From an uncultured Clostridia bacterium (GTDB lineage: Bacteria; Bacillota; Clostridia; Christensenellales; Aristaeellaceae), in assembly GCA_946042585.1 (NCBI GenBank), contig CAMGDO010000056.1, forward strand, positions 1 to 6,587: DNA of 6,587 nucleotides. Reading direction: 5' to 3'. This document shows, piece after piece, positions 5,740-6,587 of the stretch (position 1 is the first letter of the stretch; each line of letters opens with the position of its first letter). Position numbers and translations under genes: made by a program. The notes under the pieces were generated by a model. The model saw nothing but the letters and a program-made list of their open reading frames with translations, had not been told where the DNA came from and did no database searches.

Positions 5740-6453
5740 ATGAACGTATACGAAACCATCTCCATGCAGGAACGGCTTTCAGGCAACACCTATCCCGGCC
5801 GCGGCATTGTGCTGGGCGTCACCCCCGACGGCAGGCAGGCGGTCGCCGCCTATTTCATCATGGGCCGCAGCGTCAACAGCCGCAACCGCGTGTTTGTTGA
5901 AGAAAAGGACGGCATCCGCACCCAGGCGCATGACCCCAGCCTCATGGTGGATCCCAGCCTGATCATCTATCATCCCGTGCGCGAGGCAGGCTGCGGCCTG
6001 ATTGTCACCAACGGCGATCAGACGGATACCATCTGGGAGTATCTTTCCCGCGGCGAAAGCTGGGAAAATGCGCTGCGCACCCGCCGCTTTGAGCATGACG
6101 GTCCCAACTGGACGCCTCGCATTTCCGGTCTGCAGGCGCGCGATGGCAGCTATAAAATGTCCATTCTCAAAGCCGCCGACGCCCAGGGCAGCGCCTGCGC
6201 GCGCTTCTTCTACGAATACCCCGCGCTTCCCGGGCTGGGGCATTTCCTGCACACCTATGTATGCGACGGTCATCCCGTCATCCCCACCTTCCAGGGCGAG
6301 CCGGAACGCACCGTCATTCCCCAGGATATCGACGCCTTCACCCGGGAGCTGTGGGAAAGCCTGAATGCGGATAACAGGATTTCGCTGTTTGTGCGCTACA
6401 CCGAGCTGTCCGGCGGCAGCTTCGAGCAGCGCATTCTCAACAAGCACCAGTGA
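5740..6453 (+). CDS. stand-alone IMP cyclohydrolase (PurO-like family)
   Basis: This is predicted to close FAICAR to IMP, the last step of the pathway. The 237 residues resemble the PurO-type IMP cyclohydrolase family (IMP_cyclohyd), first known from archaea and unrelated to the N-terminal domain of bacterial PurH. Recognisable segments are TYPGRGIVLG (17-26), AYFIMGRSVNSRNR (37-50), DPSLIIYHPV (71-80), LIVTNGDQTDTI (87-98), the block DGPNWTPRISG (120-130) and GLGHFLHTY (165-173). AAGGAGG (5724-5730), inside the end of purN, lies 9 bases before the ATG, and only four bases separate the two genes. It is followed by a separate AICAR formyltransferase, which fits a split version of purH. I assign it from family resemblance and context; a second conserved role cannot be excluded. 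Confidence 0.88.
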   Translation: MNVYETISMQERLSGNTYPGRGIVLGVTPDGRQAVAAYFIMGRSVNSRNRVFVEEKDGIRTQAHDPSLMVDPSLIIYHPVREAGCGLIVTNGDQTDTIWEYLSRGESWENALRTRRFEHDGPNWTPRISGLQARDGSYKMSILKAADAQGSACARFFYEYPALPGLGHFLHTYVCDGHPVIPTFQGEPERTVIPQDIDAFTRELWESLNADNRISLFVRYTELSGGSFEQRILNKHQ

Positions 6454-6471
6454 CAAAGGAGCGACGACATC

Positions 6472-6587
6472 ATGAAAGAATTTGAACTGAAATACGGCTG
6501 CAACCCCAATCAGAAGCCTGCGAAAATCTTCATGCACGACGGCAGCGAATTGCCCATCGAAATTCTCTGCGGCCGCCCGGGCTATAT
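6472..6587 (+). CDS. AICAR formyltransferase (PurH C-domain type), 5' end only
   Basis: Only the first 38 codons are inside the window. The start MKEFELKYGCNPNQKPAK aligns with the beginning of the AICAR transformylase domain of PurH, where RYGENPHQ is typical. It continues with DGSELPIEILCGRPGY, leading toward the family segment NGRPGYIN. In bifunctional PurH this region comes after a roughly 200-residue cyclohydrolase domain; here it begins at the start codon, so the enzyme is the monofunctional form. AAAGGAG (6455-6461) lies 10 bases before the ATG and 18 bases separate it from the IMP cyclohydrolase gene. It should formylate AICAR with 10-formyl-tetrahydrofolate, the step whose failure makes ZMP/ZTP accumulate. 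Truncation by the window edge prevents checking of catalytic residues. Confidence 0.85.
   Translation, partial: MKEFELKYGCNPNQKPAKIFMHDGSELPIEILCGRPGY

Noticed and set aside
4965..5789. 274-codon open frame on the minus strand opposite purN
   Set aside because: Shadow frame; purN and its neighbours on the + strand explain the sequence, and no family is recognisable in the reverse read.

Overview
The window is the 5' part of a de novo purine biosynthesis operon, all on the + strand, with the tail of an unrelated gene in front of it. The family types suggest a GC-rich anaerobic Firmicute (class Clostridia, possibly a gut lineage). The signs are a YacP-type NYN gene, strong AAGGAGG ribosome binding sites, the gene order purE-purC-purF-purM-purN, clostridial-looking PurC and PurF variants, and a ZTP riboswitch. 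The genus cannot be fixed from this sequence.

Layout. Bases 1-419 are the 3' end of a YacP/NYN-domain RNase-like gene. Bases 420-718 are the control region. It holds a possible weak terminator, a good sigma-A-type promoter with an extended -10 (498-526), a GAAC-N4-GTTC palindrome over the predicted transcription start, a small 5' hairpin, a well-formed ZTP (pfl-motif) riboswitch (about 569-656), and an intrinsic terminator (651-700) whose 5' arm shares bases with the riboswitch. Then come purE (719-1213), purC (1261-1941), purF (1998-3422), purM (3443-4492), a small formate/nitrite-transporter-like membrane protein (4486-5097), purN (5094-5735), a PurO-type IMP cyclohydrolase (5740-6453) and the start of a separate AICAR formyltransferase (6472 to the window end). 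Spacers are short or absent and no terminator is seen after purE starts, so this reads as one transcription unit.

How the genes work together. PurF makes phosphoribosylamine, PurN formylates GAR, PurM closes AIR, and PurE and PurC carry AIR onward to SAICAR. The AICAR formyltransferase and IMP cyclohydrolase finish IMP; they are two genes here instead of one fused purH. PurN and the AICAR formyltransferase both use 10-formyl-tetrahydrofolate. ZTP/ZMP (AICAR) rises when that cofactor is short, so a ZTP-activated leader controlling these formylation steps, together with a possible formate channel, forms a coherent one-carbon feedback loop (inference). purD, purK, purB and the purL/Q/S genes are not in the window.

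Most unusual points: PurF has glycine where the glutaminase nucleophile Cys should be and has lost other glutaminase residues; an FNT-like gene is translationally coupled between purM and purN; and the last two steps use a PurO-like enzyme plus a stand-alone transformylase.
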